Positions 22,959-36,649 of a stretch of DNA of 64,000 nt are shown here, piece by piece. The position numbers were made by a program, and so were the translations under genes. Within the stretch, counting starts at the first letter, position 1, and each line of letters opens with the position of its first letter. The stretch lies in the NCBI GenBank assembly GCA_019843655.1, contig JACDQD010000003.1:11348925-11412924 (forward strand), read 5' to 3'. The notes beneath the pieces were generated by a model. It was given only the letters and a program-made list of their open reading frames with translations. It made no database searches and was not told the origin of the DNA. This DNA is from Lethocerus indicus. Lineage: Eukaryota; Arthropoda; Insecta; Hemiptera; Belostomatidae.

Positions 22959-25900
22959 AAGAGTGAGAGAGAGAGGCGCTGAGCGCTCCAGAGATTGACT
23001 GGCCGCGGCCCCAGCCACCACCGCCGAAGGACGTTGCACTCCTGATGACTCAAGTCGGCTCCTTCTTATAACTAGGAATGCGCGCCCCGCCACTACCGCT
23101 ATTCCACAATACCCCCCAGTTATTCCCTCAATCGATTGAACGCTTATACCGATCGCGAAATCTAATAGATTCATTATAGATTCAAATATATGGGTGATAT
23201 TCAAATACTAAACAAAATTGTGCATTGAATTCTACGAAAAACAATTCCTAACCTATCAACCTATGAAATTAATACTACTAATTCCCCTCTGGAACATGTG
23301 CGAATAAATTTACGTTTCTTCTTTTATTTGAACCTTTCATTTAACGAAACACAGTTTTTACTAAAGCAATATAAAAATTTGGCTCGTCGGCGAAACGCTA
23401 ATCTAATTTGTATCGGGCAAAATACAGCAATATTTTGAAATAAGGTTATTGTTCCTGGCTTCGTACGTAAGAGGGTATATACGAAAGTATTTTTTGCTCA
23501 TAGAAATTTACAGTGGATGCAATAATGCAAGAAAGGAGTATAAAAAACAACTCGTCGTACAGAGGATCGATTCAGTTAAACTTACAACAGAATGTAATTA
23601 CGACGATGCCGGTATCGTAGTTAACGGGAGACATTATAAACTGATTCTCCCGTTTGAAATAGACGGCCCATTGAAGTATTTATTGGGCCGGCGTACTGCT
23701 TGAAGTGTTTACGGGTTTGGGCGTTATCTGTGTGGCTGGTTTAGGAGCGCGGGGCCGCATCGCCCCTACCGCCCGAAAACGGAAAATCGTTTAGTCTCCA
23801 TCCCAAATAAGCCGATGGCCAATAATTTTGCCAATAAATAGAAAGAAGCGAAATTAAATGTCGTCGCCCCTGCGGTTTTCACCCTCCGATCGCCTATTTG
23901 GTATTGAGCTAGACCGGTGAACGCTACTATTACGGCGGTCGTTTGGCAAAGTGCTTATGAATATCGGCAGCGTGCAGCCAACTGTCAAACAAGTCCCCCC
24001 GGCTTTCATTTTAACTAAATAGAATTCTCCAAACAGCGTATAATTGAGATTAAGGACCCCTTTCGTAAAAACAAATTTTCGGACCCCAACTGCTAAAGAC
24101 TTCCGATTTCCCCTTCGATGATCCCTTTCCAGCAACTTTCTATTAAATGTATGCATCTCGCTAAACTGTAATTGAGAACAGCCTTATAACTGAGCTTTTT
24201 ATGAATTCACAACAGTGAGAGCTATATTCCCACATTAGTGAAATCTTCGTGGGTTCTAAATATTCCCAAACATTTGTTTTTGTGGATTATATAATAACAG
24301 CGTTGTTAAATATAGTAATATTCTTTGTTGTATATGAAATAGCAAATAGTCGCTCTCCGATATTTATATATATTTATATTTTCTTCCTGAAATCTGGCAG
24401 AAATTTGTCCGTGGGTTTTTCTCACTAATTTATTCGCAATCGTTCAAATCTCCGGTCGACCGGCGGATGACCCCGTATCATCCCACACGGCCTCCCGGCA
24501 ATGGAAGCAGTTCTGGATCGGAATTTTTTTATTTTTATACATTTTTTTTCATTTGCATGAAAATCCTCCGGATTTAATTTGAATTTATTTCACTTTGAAC
24601 GGCCGACGTCTTCCGTTAAAGGAGAGAGCGGCGGGACGATCCGGACCCACGCAAACCTCCGAGGATGTATTTGGAGTCCACAGTGAGTTCGTTTATTATC
24701 GTAACTCAGCGCCCATCATTGAGGACGGCTGTTTTTCTTTTCTATTTTTTGAATTGCGCCCGATCGTGATGTCGGACGCGACTCGTCCGGACGCAAATGA
24801 CACGATCAAGGTCCGTGACTCAGATCACAGTCGAGAACCGCCACCGCGTCATCTCGGGATTACGTGGGCCGGCCGGCGCCGTAAAAGGCGTTTTGTAGAT
24901 CACGCAATTCGTGACTGTTTTCCCCACGTCCGACGATTCGGGTAAATTAAGCGCTGCCAGTTTGGTGCCATTATTTACAATTTAGAATAAGCGGCAAAGA
25001 TGAGACCTATCATAATCATTTGATCAGTTGACCGAGCACACGCATAGAGCACCGTGCAACGGTCAATGTTGTATACTTTTTACTGAATTGAAAACTAAAT
25101 AAATTGAACAAGATAGAAACTCCTAGAAGTAATTATTTGCCAAGCCTTTGGATGGTGCTAATACCTCAAAAGAAAGCAATAATATAACTGTATTTGTGAT
25201 TTATTATATACAGAGCATTAATGAATCTGAGGTATGTACGAATCACGGAGTAAAATAATTTTGAGATGAATCGCGGAGGAAATAAAAACGGTACGTTTCT
25301 CCCACAGGAATGGCAATGGAGAACTTCATATATGACCGACCGTGGTATTCATCTTGTTTGCTGCGCTACGTAAAAGGGAATTGTGGACAATTGACCATTT
25401 GATCATCTTGCTTTGGAGGACGATGAGTCAAAGTGCGACTCGAATCAGTCCATAGCTGTTGGCAGCGTATTACAAAAGGGGAAACGACAGCCAGGGCCGT
25501 ATTTCATCGACACGGCGGCTTAAATGTACCCGGCTAATGAATGGGTCCGATAATGAAATGTTGAAAAAAGAAAAAATTAAAACGTAAAAAAGGACATAGA
25601 AACACATCCGGTAGAGATAGGAAGAGGCCGGGGCACCTGGCAGTCATTACACTGCCAATAGGAACAGCACAATGATTCAGAACGGCCGGCGATCAAGGCT
25701 GCCGTATATTATATGCCTAACGGGTGTTAAAGTCCCATTCCGCTTTCCTACCGATACAAAACTTACAAACTCGCCCGAGGTCACTCTTTTGACGGTAGGC
25801 TTATGCCGGGTTCCAATCGAGATGGCGCGGTTTCCGCGTCTTGAGCTTGACTCGTACTTGTCATTAATGATAGGTGCCAGTCAAATTGTAATCTGGATTC

Positions 25901-26500
25901 CAATCGGGATTGGATTGTATAAAATATATCCCCGTTCTGAAGTATCTAACACCGGCTTAATACCAATGTTTCAGCATAGCTCGGAATGACATTTAGTGGA
26001 GGCCGGGGTCATAAATTGCGACTGGAAATAGAAGCTGAAAGTACAGTATCTTGCATCTTAGTAAACCCTTTGCCGCCATATACTAAGTTAAATATATGAA
26101 TTTCGAAGAAGACGCGTATTTATTCAAAAAATACGGGTATAATAAAAAAAATAGGTTGAAATATTTTAAATACATAGTTTCTTCGATCCTCGATCAGGCA
26201 GGTTTTAGATGCTCGCCATCTTTGAAACACTTCGGCGTATTGGTTGCCTTATTTCTAAAAATACGTCATTTAGAATATATCAACTATTTAACTTTACTCG
26301 TCTCAATATGCACAATGCATAATTTTTGGTCTCTTAACGGAATTCTATATACCGTTTTAAGTCAATCAATACTCGCATTCATTGCATTTGAAATTTTGGA
26401 ATGTGAGTATACCTTTATTCAGGATCGACACCTTTTGTAGTGGGTGAGGTATACACCGGTATCGGTGACGCGTTCAGTGCGCGTGTAGTTTTTTATTTGA
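22450..26500. other. Mostly AT-rich non-coding DNA
   Basis: No gene recognised. GC-richer patches occur at 23720-23790 and 24590-24940; the latter carries a 116-codon plus ORF (24595-24945) without a family motif. An AT-rich ORF of 114 codons runs 26096-26440 and is treated separately as a finding. Confidence 0.45.
22914..22976. repeat. (GA)n microsatellite
   Basis: Pure GA from 22914 to 22948, then GA-rich imperfect units to about 22976. Confidence 0.95.
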
Positions 26501-26504
26501 CTAC

Positions 26505-27030
26505 AATTGTGATAGGACTCGGCCGGATGAAATGAAAGGTATCGCCGGCAGAATACAGAAAACGGAGCCTTTCGCGGCCCCATTTTTTCGTCCCTCGGTT
26601 CCATCCCGAGGCACTAATAAATATTTCAGGCCCCTTCCGGCGGGGTCGGTCGGGTCCTGGCAAATTGCCTCCTCCGGTTTCGCTCCTCCGCGGGCAAAAA
26701 TTAATAGAAACGTGAACTGGTGTCCGAATGGTGAGGGAGTTTTCAAGGGGCCCGTACAAAGAAACGCTCCGCTGTCCGGGGGCTCGGATTCAGCGCACGT
26801 AGCCGGCGCGGCAAAAACTATTGCCCGAGATATAGCTCGGCTTTTTCGCCCGCGCCCCGCCTATTGTTATTGGCCGCGCTATCACCCCGGCCCGACTTCC
26901 TGTCTCCTCGCCCCTCTCATCTCATCTCGGACGCCAATCGTGAAGAATGGACTGTTTCTCATCTCGGACCCAGTCTGTATTCTCGCCATTCTCGGTACTA
27001 TTCCATTACTAGACCCTGTACCCTGACATA
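26505..27030. promoter_or_regulatory. GC-rich island with long overlapping ORFs
   Basis: Contains the longest ORF in the window (plus strand 26532-27026, 164 codons), but two minus-strand ORFs of 81 and 88 codons cover its first half. The predicted protein has no domain or repeat that I recognise. An inverted CCAAT word (ATTGG) lies at 26869-26873, and CTCATCTCGGAC is repeated directly at 26921-26932 and 26958-26969. A CpG-rich regulatory element or an exon of an unknown gene are both possible; I favour the former. Confidence 0.2.
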
Positions 27031-27039
27031 CAGCGCTAT

Positions 27040-28690
27040 ATATATTTTATTGCTGTGTCCGCAGGTTTCTAATGTACATTTTGTCCCACAATCTACTTTC
27101 GTTTCACTGTAAAATACGATGCATTCCATTCCCGTAAATTGGAATATAACATATAATTATCTTTAATTTAAGGTTCCCGTCATTAATTTAAACTACTACG
27201 TTTAAGCCGAATTTATGAATCGCTTACATTAATAAATAGTTAAAATTTTAGTTTCGTGGGTTTTTTGTTTATTATTTTCGAAACAGGGTTTGGTGAAAAA
27301 AATTAGTAATGTAATTTCCACGATATCCCTATCCCCATATTCCTGTTCATCGGTGGGCCTAATTTAGAGCCGGGCCGGTATCTCAAGGACCCGATCTAAT
27401 TAGGAAAATGGAAGGCGAGGCCAGAAACGCGCTGAGTCAGCCTGAAACGTGCCATTAAATAATCCCGTATTGATATTTCTAGACGGCAGGAGGAGGCTCG
27501 TCCCGGATTATGCGAGCCGGAGGGTGCCGCCCCAACTCCGGCCTCGTATCCGCCAACGGCACGGGCTTCATAACCGGTCGCTTTTAATTCTCTTTTTGAT
27601 CCGATTGATATCGTTTTGTAATGCAAAACGCCCGGCCAATTGATCCGGGTTGGCTCGAGTCCTTCCAGCCGACGTCACACACAACACTGCCCGCCTCCCA
27701 CAGGCCGCTATCCACCTACGGGGGCAGATACATTATAGTTTGTTTACTGTTACCAGCGGGACGTAAATAATTATATATAATATATACATATAATTACATA
27801 TAATATAACTAATTTAATTTAGTAAATTATTTCGCAATAACGCGAACATATTCTCAAAAGATGCCAAGAATGATTTTTCAAAAATTTTTTTTTGTGTGCT
27901 ATTCTCACGTCATATGAATGAAAACTATGTTAAAAATGATTATCTTCCTTCTACTTTCTAATTAATTGTTTTGATACTCCGTTAATTACCTTATTAATAA
28001 ATAAAAATGAATTGGTGTATAAATTATGACCACGATAATCTTGTTATTCCAACTGCTACTGGAGGCGAAATTTATAAAGGATCTCTTCACTAAAAGGATC
28101 TTCAAGTTGATCAATCGCAGCTAAAATGAATTGAAGTTAATTCGTTCGTTAATTTTCTCGCGATTCTCGTTTTGTTGAACGAACTTTCCAGGCACGAATT
28201 ATTGGCTGAGGCAATTAGCCGCGGTGGGTATCCTTCGGCCTGTTACGGAGGGATAGGACGTTTCTAACAGACCGAGAGCGGTATAAATTGTTTTTATTTA
28301 AACTGAGCAGGAATAAAAAAGCGGAGGGGGTAGAAAAAGGATAAAAGGTATCGATACGAAGGCCAGAACTCAGATGCGTTAATTTGCTTTCTCGAGAACA
28401 GCCCCTTCGACCTGTTTCTGATATATTACCCGTTACTTTTTAATAGCGGCCTTCGACTAAAATTGGTAAATATAAAATCAAATCTCTCAGGGATCCTGCA
28501 CATTGCTACAGCCCCAAATGTTAACGGTGATGGCAAGTTGCGGCGCGATAGAAAAAGCTTAAAATTATTTTATCCGAAATCAATTTAAAATTTCTAATCG
28601 AGTAAATTTTACATTTACCAGTCCCATAAACAAGATTATACGCGCGCCTTTAATGGGCCAATTTGTTTACGGTTATCGGAGAACAACATC
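27040..28690. other. AT-rich non-coding DNA
   Basis: Includes a smaller CpG-rich patch at 27360-27720 and a highly AT-rich, partly self-complementary segment near 27770-27820. No gene seen. Confidence 0.5.
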
Positions 28691-28699
28691 GAAAAGGGA

Positions 28700-29250
28700 A
28701 AGCCAATAATTCTTCGAGACATGACCCGGAGGACATTATTCTAAAATTAAAAGGCGCGGGCGCTACAGGTGCAAAAGCCAATTACTAAATCGGTCTCGCG
28801 TTATTATAATAGGAACATTAAATAATGAGCGTGGGCGTTCCGGTTCAAATTCAGATTTTTATTTTTTTGTTTCCTCGCGCCGCCGCGAACGGCCTCGCGC
28901 TTTGCAGTAACAGAATAGTCTAGGATATAGAGCGGGCAAATGATATTGCTGGATATAATATTTCGCCTTGCCTCAACAAGGTGGCGGGGTTTATCGCGGC
29001 CTCGGCCGGCGGCGGATAGCTTAATGTTAGTGCCGGCCGGAGGCACTAAACCGGCGGCGATAATCACTCGAAAAAACTACAGCCGGTGGCCACGCGAGGC
29101 CCCCGACCGACATCACCGGCGATATTAAATTCTGAAAACGGTTCAATGAATTCGGCTCGTCCCCGCGATAAGAGTCTCGGGGCAGCTCGTTACCGTTATG
29201 CCCTCGTTGGGACCCCAACCTCCCCATTTCATTTTCAGCGCTAGTCCCCC
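28700..29250. promoter_or_regulatory. CpG-rich island with GATA- and TAAT-type words
   Basis: GC-rich core at about 28960-29120 with CCGGC-rich stretches, GCTTAATG near 29018 and CGATAATCACTC near 29058. An 87-codon minus ORF and a 62-codon plus ORF overlap it and are unrecognised. Confidence 0.25.
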
Positions 29251-29259
29251 ATGTTTATG

Positions 29260-32200
29260 CCTTCTCTTTCCGCCTTTTTTTTGCTTACCAGCAGAAACGG
29301 GAGATGTTCCCGGAATCGTGACTTAAAAATCGTAATGTATGAAAAATCACGAGGATATACATTTCTACTGTAGTTGCCATGTAATATCTGCTGTAATTAC
29401 AACAGGGATTGTGTACACTACACGATATATACTTTATGTTCTCTATTAGCATTTTTATGTATGGTTATAAAAATACAAAAAAAAGAACAAAGTCCGGAGC
29501 AACAAAGCTAACAAATGTGTTGAAATTATACCGAGATTTATAAAAAATGAAATGTACGCTTATATATTTCTTTATATATGGATAAAAGGCCAAATGCAAA
29601 TTTTCGCAAAAATGCGAATCTTTCTTGTTCACTGTCGTAACAATGGATTCGCATTCTCACATTAAAAAAATGTCCTCTCTTTTATTAAATATGTTCATTT
29701 ATTAGCTGCAAAAGTGTCGACTGCCCCTAAGGTTTCGATTCTTTCGATTTTTTCAAATTTAAACCATTTAAAATGCTATCTTTACTCTTTTTATTTATCC
29801 TTTCGACTAGGCCTAAGTTGTACAGAAGTTATTACACCCGGTATCAGTCCTAAGACAACGGACAACTTGACCTAAGGATGCAAAAATGAGTGACAGTGTA
29901 ACTAATCCGATTAGTCATACAGGGAGATAAGTGTGCCCAATTAAGCCTCCGCCGGGATAGGGAACAGGAACAGCGGCGGTTACGACTTACAGAAGCCACT
30001 GGGACATACGGACGGGTGTATAGCGGAGGTGATTCGCCTTTTTCGGGAGACACCCGTGATTGTGACCGATTTGAGGCGTTCCAACCATACGTGTCCGCAA
30101 GTTTCGAGCGAGACCAACAACAAGACAGAGCCGGAGCCCCATGACATTTGCGGTCCGACTCCGGGCCGATCGATGATCCGCTTCCAACTGGGTCACGAAG
30201 AAAGACGGATGCTAATAGGCGCCTCCACCCCCCGCGCGTGCCATTTTTAGAATTAACATAACGAGGTTCCTATTAATTGGGGAATGGGAGAGGGTTTCGA
30301 AACCCTCCTCCTCCAGTGAAGGATATCGACAACAGGCCAAATTAGATTAGTTTTCGAACTGGGTATTTGGATCACCTCGGGGAAATGCCCAATTATAATA
30401 TTCAGAATTTGAATAGTTGTTTTAAACATCAGGTTGAATGAATATTATTATAATATCGAGTAATTTTATTCTTTTCCAATTTAACCGATAAATTAATTTG
30501 GTTCGTTTTTTCCTGGAAACGCGTCTTACATTAGACAAAATCGGCGAGAAAGAATGTGCAAGAATAATGGATGTTATTCCAAATCCAACCAAACGGGTAC
30601 ATTAAACCAATTTCGGGAAGCGACCAACAGACAAAACGAAGTTACACATATATAACGCCAGAAATGTCAATTGTGCAAATACGTCGGAAACTTGTCAGAA
30701 TCCCGATTTCGAGCAATTAAAATGTCCAATAAAGTTATGGCGCGCCTTTGATTCATTAGGAGTGAACTATTACCAAAGACCCGCTTTTAATTTGTTGTCG
30801 AATTAAACGGTTCAAGATTCCTATCAACCGGCGGTCGTATATCATGTGGCCAGTGAGTGTAAAGGCCGAATTAATCATTGAATAATTGGTACCGCCGCAT
30901 TTACATAGAACGATACAACGGTTTTCAGTTAATAGTGTGCAAATTCGATAAATTATTTCCGATGTACGCGGAAATTCGTTTTATTCGCCGCAAATTTAAT
31001 GAGGTAATTTTTAATGGCTAACCTTGTAACGCGTGGGTGTCAATTGAAAATATGTTAATAAGTGCTGTTGGCTCCTTAATAGTAATCTTAGAAATTAATG
31101 CCCACTGCCAAATTAGATAAATCAGAAGTATTAGACAAATTTCAAACGAATTTCAGAACCACTGATACAAATAATCTGGCAACAAATCAATCTGAGATTT
31201 TCAAATTGAAACCGTCATTGGGGCCGAACGTTGTGACCAACAAGCTATCAACCGTGCCGGCACATTAGTCGGAAATGTAAATAATTGGGTATAACCGGCG
31301 GTGGAATCAATGGGCTGTCGGTTGGTCCGCTCCGGGGTGTGAAAGTCGATGGCCTGTCCGTCGGCCATTGTGGCCTAAACCCTAATTGCCGGGCCTAGGC
31401 CTTGGCCCACCTCACGCACAATCCCTCCCGACTATAGTAGTTAGCCATTTCTCAAATTGTAATTACTATAAAATCGGCATTAAGTTCAACAGGCGTACAT
31501 AAATTCTATTCCACACGGGTTGTCGATATCCCCTTCCATTTCCTATTATTTATTGGGTATCGTATTCACCCGGATTTTAATTCCGTTTTTGCAGATAGCA
31601 CTTGACATTCTCTCAGTGGCAACCAATAAAATGTATTTCATCCTCCACTTGGCAGAAAATGGATCCATTTTATCTAAATTCTGTAACAATATTTTGTCAA
31701 AAACGTTAATGATATAGTCAGTATTAATATTCCTTGAAAAAAGAGAAATAAGTGTACTAGAAGAAGTGCAAGAAAATGGCGACTGTTGTTTATACGTTAT
31801 TGTACAAAACGTATCGTTCGATCAGTTTCAGTTTCCCTTTCATTCCCGTCACAGCATACCGGTCTAGGCATTAATTTCCTCGTTGGCCGCCGGTCGAGAA
31901 TTATATCTCGGCCGGTTCTGAAACTGCAGCAACTATTCACAATTCACAGTTCGTAGTTTTCCCATTCCCCAGGGAGCACTTAAAACTTATTAGCGGGTTC
32001 CCGGGGGTGTACTTCGTTATGAGCAGCCGATCGGTGTTGCGGAGCGTGACTCCGGAGTTATTGTCTCAGTGAAACTTCCTCGTCCGGCGAAAGAAACTTC
32101 TGCAGACTCGCTGAATTGATCACCTCGCGAGAGGGCGTTAAAGCTCGACTGTTTACGGATTCCGTACCACTACCTATTAAAAATAAAACGGACAGCAAAT

Positions 32201-35200
32201 AACAGCTATCGGCGCTTGTTTGCTCATTACTATATAGAGAGGGCTGAATTAATCAACATGAATTCAGGAAGGCTTGTGAAAATTATATTGTGAAGAAATT
32301 GAAGAACTCTTGAATGCAGTAAACGTCTATTTAGTACTGTGTTCATCACGAATAAGCAGTGGGAGCTAAATATTTTAAGTGAAGTAAAACATTTTATAAA
32401 ATATTACTTTTATCTGTCCAGTTCTATAATACAAAGTCTAATGGGAACAGAGAGCACTGCAGCGTGTGAAATTGAAGTATTTACTTATTTAACTTTACTT
32501 TGTTATTACTTGAACTTCTTGTTCACGAAAAGGAGAAGTTTTGATTGAAGCCTCGGCTGGAGAATATATTTATAGTCTGGGCCTTTTCTTATTGTAACGG
32601 CATGCCTGAACAAATTATGCTAAGGGGGTTACCCTTATGGGGCCTAGGATCCGAACCGATGAAAAATGAGCGGTCGTCTTCAATTTTAATCATTTCGGAC
32701 GTAGCTAATGATACGCCATAAAGATTAGCTAACCGGAGCTATCATCGGTTAAAATATTTAAACCGTTCAATTTTAATAATCGCTCGGAGGGCCGGCGTCC
32801 CGTTCCATTGTCGGGACGGTCCCAAGCCTTGTTTGCCGACAAACAAAATTGCCTCGTAATTGAGAACTTGAATGACTTAATTTGATTCGAAGGGACGTCC
32901 GATCCGCTCGTAATTTCTCGTAATTATCGTCGCATGATTTACGGCCCTCGGATATGCCCAGGGGACCTATTCCGAAAGGGATTCGGCAGCTTCTTTTTTA
33001 ATAAATCGTCGTTTGTTGCCTCATTTAATTGCCGAGCCGTGCCCAGTTGGGCGGGGAGAATAAACAATTCCCCCGAGGGGATGAAACTGGTTTTTAAAAA
33101 GCAACATGTAAAAGAAAAATTAAATAAATTAGCGTCGATCAGCTTTGGTTAGTCGGATAATGTTCAGCAAGGAAGCTACTACACCCTCCATTATTTCATG
33201 AAAAAGCAGTTAAACAGTTAAAGCCTGCGCAATGTATTGTGTTAATGTAGTGATAGCGCAAACTCTGTTTTATCCATTTTTCAATTTTCATCGAGAAATG
33301 GAGGCAGAATTATTCTGTAGAATTATTTGAACATTTTAGGCTTAATTACTGCCTTAGGCTAGTACACGCACCATGGCCTGCATATAAATCAAGCGCTGGA
33401 CCCATTTGAAGTATGTATATATTAGGCGAAAAGACTACTTGTGTACTAATTAATAATCGATTTCACCTTCAAAGATCATTTCTAGAGATTTATTTTTCTT
33501 TATCTGTACCTTGAATCTAATTTTATTAAAACTAAGTTATATATTTTTTTCTGAGTGCTACCTATTTCCCTTATGACGCTGGGTTTCATTACCATAAAAT
33601 TCATCACGGCAGTGGCAATCTGTTGTTCTTTCATTGCGCTTGCAATAATGTAAAATAATGCAACAGTCAGTGCATGAATGATGAATATAGAACAGGAAGC
33701 TTCTAAAGATGCCGTTTTCAACTATTCTTATAGTTATGCAACAAATTTTATTTAATATAATATATAACCTTGAAATGAAACTGATACCTTAAGACTGGCC
33801 AAAACAAAGAGTAATATATAAGGTCCTGCCTGTAAATAAATGGCGAGCCAAAGTTATTTATTTAATTTACGGCTACAGTGTAACAGAAAGATGGTTTGAA
33901 GTCGATAAGCCACACAGCAATAAAATGGGTTAGGGGGGCAACAAAACAGGTACAGCAGAAGTATTAAAGCCTCTCGGACTCGCCGAAAAAATTACATTAA
34001 CGGTATCTGCACAAGAGGAATACTATATATTACTCCGTCCGGCGGCAGATAAAGAATATGCATGGGAGAAGAAGTTCAGCGTGCGAGATTTAGCCGATGG
34101 CCACCCGCTTACATATCTAGGTACATCTTTCATTGTTCCCATGTGTCTGCGATAGCATCGCCGGAAACTCAAAAAGTCCGACGCCCGTTCTATTATTATT
34201 GGCTGTAGATTTTTCATTTCGGCGGACAACAATCAGATAAATACGCGCGATTGAGATTTCCTCCCCGGCGTAGGCAGCGACGGGACCCGAAATTATAACC
34301 GGCCGTGTAATGAAAATTAACGGACGAAAAATTGATTCGAAGCGTAATTAAAAAGACTTTCTACTCTTTCGGCTTGAGTAAGCCACAGGGAGGAGTCAAG
34401 ATCCGGGTGGATTACTTGCGAAATTCCAAACCGGGCTGTTTCTGAAACCGTTTTATGAGGACTTTTAATCCGCTTATATTTCTCTTTTTATTGCCCCCCA
34501 AAGCGCAGACGGGTGTCGTATTAATACCGTAATTTTTAACGCTTCCGTGGCTTTTTTTCTCGACCTAATTGCAAAGCCTGTTTACACCACTTCTGTATCG
34601 GAAAATTAATTTATATTACTAGGTATTAAACAGAACAATCTTATTTTCTATTTAGCAAATAATATGTAGCGGTATTAGGTCAAGAACAGGAATGATACTA
34701 ACAATTTTAAGGAGCGAGTTTGATTGGCCAGAAGAATGTACAACTGTTTTATTTTCCTTCTTAATTTTTGTATTATACTTCCACAGAACAAAAGAGTTCT
34801 ATCCGTTAGTTGAATAAATACAAGTTAAATAAATATTATCATTACTCTGTTAATGTTAACTGAATTAGTTTAATGAAGTCTAATGCTACACCAATTCAAC
34901 GGGAGGAACCATACCACCATAAGACCGTATCGGAAAGTATTATTAATTTGAAATAAAATAATTTCAGAAATACAGCGAACATAAAATGGTACCGCGGAGT
35001 GTTTCAGTCACACCGTTCGGAACATGTTCATCTCCGGACATGACTCTCATTGTGGCCGGCGCATTGTTCGCGGTGTCCGTTACTTATTGCCGGAGCTGTT
35101 CGCGTATCCCCACGCCCTCTCCGCTTTGAACACTTTTGACTCGGGCGAAACATGCAAATGTTGTTTTGTGTAGGGGATAGAGAGAAAAGGGCTTGGGGGT

Positions 35201-36630
35201 TTGGCCTGTGCTCATACGCGCGTCAATGAGCTCATTGTGTTGGGGAATGGCGCTGGCCCGTGTGGGAGCGCCCCCCCTAGGAGGGTTTGAATAGGACGAT
35301 AAACTACAATTAGAAGAGATGTTGCGACCGGACTCCGGAGGAGACCCCGGAGTTAACTTACCCGCTGCCACCCTGATATTAATGCGAACACCGTCAAGAT
35401 GCCTTGTTTCGCGTCGGTTTTATCCGCCCTACAGGACGTTCCTTACGCCCGGCCACAACCGACGCTCGCCTCCATTGTAAATTCCAGATTAGAAAACAGT
35501 ATAAAATTTGTCTTACATTCCATTATATAAAAACTATATTAAGCCAATAACCTCGGCATCGAAACATCGATTAACATTAATAAAATTTATGAATATTTTA
35601 ACAATGTACTGCCGCCATTTATTGCATAATAAAATATATAGAAATAGGGGTGATAATTTTTTATAGGAGTAATATTGATGTCTAAGATAAATATGAAAAA
35701 CTAAGCATTGAAATTGTGACTCTCTAAAATCGACTATTTAAAATTATGAGAATCTAAAACCTAGATCTGATAGTCCTAAAAAATTAACACTGTAACTACT
35801 TACGAATGTCTAATGAACAATTTACTATTGGTCGCTTTGGTTTTACTCTTATTATTTTCTGTAATCAGTCTAAGAATGACCAGTTTTTACAACATGCCCA
35901 GGGAAATAATTGTAGTTATATATTAAGTTCTATTAAGAGTTCCCATGAAGTAACTTCATGCCACATTTTTGTAATTTGTGTGAACACATTTTGGGAATTT
36001 TCATCGGCACAAAAGCGTTGTTTTGAAGCATACTGGAATATTTCAAGCTGAATGAAACATTTTTCTGTTCACATCTCGGTCCATAAAATAAGCTTAGTTC
36101 GCTCCTCTCCATCGTCATCTCGATTCAGGTTTTCTGTCCCTCGCATTCATCGAATCGGGCGAATAACCGCCTAGTAACAATCTGACCGATCTTAAGCGTT
36201 CCTCCCATTTCATGATGCACTTGCAATCCTCTGAGTATTCAACGGTGGAAGGAGCGGCCGTCCTATCTTACCTTAATTACTCAATCAACCTCATTTCCTA
36301 TTCCCATTAGGATATTTCATTCCGAGCACGTGAAGGGGTTAAGCGAATCGAAGCTCGTCCGTTGAATGGATAATTGGATAAAATTGGATTCTGTGAGAAG
36401 AGTCGCAATATACGGACCCTCCATTTATGGTTTTGATGGGAAATGTCATTTATATTAGGTACACAGGAAACTTATGCTGATTAATTTTACTATATCTACT
36501 TTATTTCTTTTATTCCCTCATTCTCGCAATCTATTCTACATCGAGGATTTAAGGAACTGGCAGTAACCGACACGGTAACTTAAACGACTTCGATTATCTC
36601 GTTATGGTAATCCTTCAACAATTCAGGAAA
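29260..36630. other. Long gene-free stretch, mostly AT-rich
   Basis: No recognisable coding sequence over more than 7 kb. Smaller GC-richer islands occur at 29900-30240, 31860-32140, 32760-33060, 34240-34560 and 35030-35460. A palindromic CTAATC-C-GATTAG site lies at 29902-29914, an 18-bp palindrome at 30290-30307, and a CATGAAGT/ACTTCATG inverted pair at 35944-35960. All ORFs are 95 codons or shorter and unrecognised. Confidence 0.5.
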
Positions 36631-36649
36631 CCGAGTACTTCCTAAGCTC

